Shown piece after piece: positions 12,880-13,701 of a stretch of DNA of 13,701 bases. Origin of the DNA: Syntrophomonadaceae bacterium (GTDB lineage: Bacteria > Bacillota > Syntrophomonadia > Syntrophomonadales > Syntrophomonadaceae). The notes beneath the pieces are model-generated. The model saw nothing but the letters and a program-made list of their open reading frames with translations. It was not told the origin of the DNA and ran no database searches. How positions within the stretch are numbered: the first letter of the stretch is position 1; each line of letters begins with the position of its first letter. The translations under genes and the position numbers were made by a program. The DNA lies in contig JAUNBV010000036.1 of NCBI GenBank assembly GCA_030526885.1, positions 1-13,701 of the forward strand, given 5' to 3'.

Positions 12880-12969
12880 GACAGCCCTGCTTTGCTGCTC
12901 AAACACGTTGAGCGCCTGCAGGAGCAAGGCAGGGTGAAGCGCGAAGGGGACGTGTATTACGGAGTGTGA
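12880..12969 (+). pseudogene. Possible C-terminal gene remnant
   Basis: A plus-strand frame without start or ribosome binding site encodes about 28 residues, including LKHVERLQEQGRVKREGD, and ends at TGA 12967-12969. The amphipathic helix followed by a Gly-Arg-Val strand and basic turn reads like a real protein C-terminus. It resembles the tail of some MBL-fold hydrolases or winged-helix proteins, but I cannot assign a family. A chance open frame remains possible, since the stretch is short. Confidence 0.3.
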
Positions 12970-13005
12970 GCAGGGTGGGGAAAACGAGTTATCCACAGGG
13001 ACGCA

Positions 13006-13042
13006 AAAAACAGGGACTGCTTTTACGCGCATCCCTGTTTTT
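13006..13042. terminator. Bidirectional terminator-like hairpin
   Basis: AAAAACAGGGA (13006-13016) and TCCCTGTTTTT (13032-13042) are exact reverse complements separated by 15 bases. The A-run and T-run flanking a GC core give a terminator shape on both strands. No intact gene is close enough to name as its user. Confidence 0.55.
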
Positions 13043-13090
13043 GGTGCAGCAAAGGGGCTTTTGGTGGGGGTGTGTGCCGCCCCCTGAACC

Positions 13091-13138
13091 CTGATTAGCG
13101 TAGCGGTACATCATAGCCACCGCCCGTTGGCGGGTTAG
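13091..13138 (-). pseudogene. Possible SLH-domain remnant
   Basis: Reading the minus strand from 13138 gives LTRQRAVAMMYRYANQ. This resembles the conserved part of S-layer homology repeats (ITR-x-x-AVAMLYRYA style), which anchor surface proteins to the cell wall. The frame soon becomes Gly- and His-rich and has an in-frame stop upstream, so no intact SLH gene exists here. The match is about 14 residues and from memory, so it could be coincidence. Confidence 0.25.
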
Positions 13139-13321
13139 ACGGGGTGACAAGGGGACGGTGTGCGGTATGGCCATCTTCCTCCGCGGTAGGTTTCACAGCT
13201 CTCCTGCGCCCTAAAGGGCTTGTATCACTGGGCCGCGTCCGCAATGCGCACCCCTACGGGCTGGTGATCCCGGCCGCGTTCTGTTATTGACCGACCGTGC
13301 GGCAGGTTGCATTAAAATGTC

Positions 13322-13350
13322 TTGACAGCGTATGTATTTATTTGTATATT
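13322..13350 (+). promoter_or_regulatory. Promoter of the toxin-antitoxin operon
   Basis: TTGACA (13322-13327), a 17-base spacer and TATATT (13345-13350) form a near-perfect sigma-A promoter. Transcription would start near 13357, about 25 bases before the antitoxin ATG. Confidence 0.8.
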
Positions 13351-13357
13351 GAATATA
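13345..13357. promoter_or_regulatory. Palindromic operator candidate
   Basis: TATATTGAATATA is a perfect palindrome around one base and covers the -10 element of the antitoxin promoter. RelB/DinJ antitoxins typically bind palindromes at their own promoters, so this is a plausible autoregulatory site. Confidence 0.45.
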
Positions 13358-13381
13358 ATCTTTATAAAAGGAGCGGTTGAT

Positions 13382-13654
13382 ATGGCGCAGACTAATGTAA
13401 GCATTCGCATGGACGCTGATTTGAAACGACAGTTTGAGGCGTTTTGCGCGGACATAGGGATGAGCATGACCACGGCATTTTGCGTGTTCGCCAAAAAAGC
13501 GGTGAGAGAAAACAGGATACCCTTTGAGATTTCCGGGAATATGCCTAATGAAGAGACCCGGCGTGCCATCGAGAACGCTCGGAACGGCGTAGGCCTGAGT
13601 CGGGAGTTCTGCTCCGTGAGCGAGTTGATGGAGGACCTGAATGCTGACGATTAG
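13382..13654 (+). CDS. RelB/DinJ family antitoxin
   Basis: A 90-residue antitoxin of the RelB/DinJ type. The N-terminal MAQTNVSIRMDADLKRQFEA (residues 1-20) followed by MSMTTAFCVFAKKAV (27-41) is the characteristic ribbon-helix-helix DNA-binding and dimerisation domain. The C-terminal part (about 50-90), rich in Glu and Asn, would wrap the toxin. GGAG lies about eight bases upstream of the ATG at 13382; an in-frame upstream ATG at 13322 would overlap the promoter and is rejected. It has its own strong promoter with a palindrome over the -10. Its end overlaps the toxin start by 14 bases, giving translational coupling. The orientation is opposite to the neighbouring core genes and the flank is repeat-rich, consistent with acquisition by transfer. 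Confidence 0.88.
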   Translation: MAQTNVSIRMDADLKRQFEAFCADIGMSMTTAFCVFAKKAVRENRIPFEISGNMPNEETRRAIENARNGVGLSREFCSVSELMEDLNADD

Positions 13655-13701
13655 ATACGAGGCTACGTTCAAGAAGGACTATAAGAGGATAGTCAGAAGG
13701 G
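13641..13701 (+). CDS. YafQ/RelE-type mRNA interferase toxin (5' end only)
   Basis: The frame opens with ATG at 13641, overlapping the antitoxin stop, and runs off the window after 20 residues. The visible N-terminus, MLTIRYEATFKKDYKRIVRR, fits the first strand and helix of YafQ/RelE toxins, where an FKKDYKR-type segment is common. Such toxins cleave mRNA at the ribosome when freed from their antitoxin. The catalytic residues lie beyond the edge, so activity cannot be judged. The pairing with a DinJ-like antitoxin supports YafQ over other RelE branches. Confidence 0.75.
   Translation, partial: MLTIRYEATFKKDYKRIVRR

Larger units (their letters stand above)
12740..13381. other. Gene-poor intergenic stretch
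   Basis: This stretch holds the perR promoter and PerR box at its left end and the antitoxin promoter at its right end. Between about 12800 and 13310 I see no intact gene. It contains several hairpins (12804-12823, 12836-12868, 13006-13042, 13066-13084, 13120-13133), the 10-base repeat ACAAGGGGAC at 12873 and 13147, a lone DnaA-box-like nonamer at 12989-12997, and two short frames that read like gene remnants. The part from 13190 to 13310 is GC-rich and I recognise nothing in it. Confidence 0.6.

Noticed and set aside
12989..12997. TTATCCACA, a perfect DnaA-box nonamer
   Set aside because: It is a single copy without an AT-rich unwinding region, dnaA or dnaN nearby; one nonamer can occur by chance, so no origin is claimed.
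12800..13320. CRISPR array
   Set aside because: The repeats here are short, few and unevenly spaced, and no cas gene is present.
13354..13359. Perfect TATAAT downstream of the antitoxin -35
   Set aside because: It lies 26 bases from TTGACA, too far; TATATT at 13345-13350 has the correct 17-base spacing.

Overview
The window looks like chromosome from an endospore-forming, anaerobic, fairly GC-rich member of the Firmicutes, most likely class Clostridia. Three things point there: the forespore sigma-F locus (dacF-spoIIAA-spoIIAB-sigF) with spoIIM nearby; an anaerobe's oxidative-stress set (PerR, rubrerythrin, desulfoferrodoxin); and strong AGGAGG-type ribosome binding sites with some GTG and TTG starts. 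Almost every gene lies on the minus strand, so transcription runs from high to low coordinates.

Layout from left to right. (1) 1-527: a possible structured-RNA or group II intron fragment, a small unknown acidic ORF on the plus strand, and a long palindrome. (2) 528-1876: a yedE-yedF (tusA-like) pair for sulfur or selenium trafficking, with a promoter and an AT-rich dyad upstream. (3) 2014-2493: rlmH. (4) 2558-5493: sigF, spoIIAB, spoIIAA and dacF. (5) 5569-9216: iron-type alcohol dehydrogenase, pyrimidine nucleoside phosphorylase and phosphopentomutase. (6) 9263-11081: xerD, a small membrane protein in the yqzK position, and spoIIM, which has a good sigma-E-type promoter. (7) 11267-12727: perR-rubrerythrin-desulfoferrodoxin, with a near-consensus PerR box over the promoter. 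(8) 12800-13380: a gene-poor stretch with hairpins, short repeats and apparent gene debris. (9) 13322-13701: a plus-strand RelB/DinJ-type antitoxin, with its toxin gene cut by the window edge.

The block from spoIIM to sigF reproduces the order known from Bacillus (spoIIM, fur, yqzK, xerD, drm/deoB, nucleoside phosphorylase, dacF, spoIIA). It differs in three ways: no fur after spoIIM, a pyrimidine in place of a purine phosphorylase, and an inserted alcohol dehydrogenase. Functionally, SpoIIAA/SpoIIAB/SigF form the partner-switching circuit that turns on forespore transcription, SpoIIM acts in engulfment, and DacF trims peptidoglycan. DeoB and Pdp salvage nucleosides, and the dehydrogenase may dispose of an aldehyde product. 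PerR, rubrerythrin and desulfoferrodoxin form a peroxide- and superoxide-reducing unit.

I do not see a convincing wholly new system. The most informative signals are regulatory: the PerR box, the sigma-E-type promoter, a hairpin overlapping the dacF ribosome binding site, the palindrome inside the dacF-spoIIAA gap, and the yedE leader dyad.
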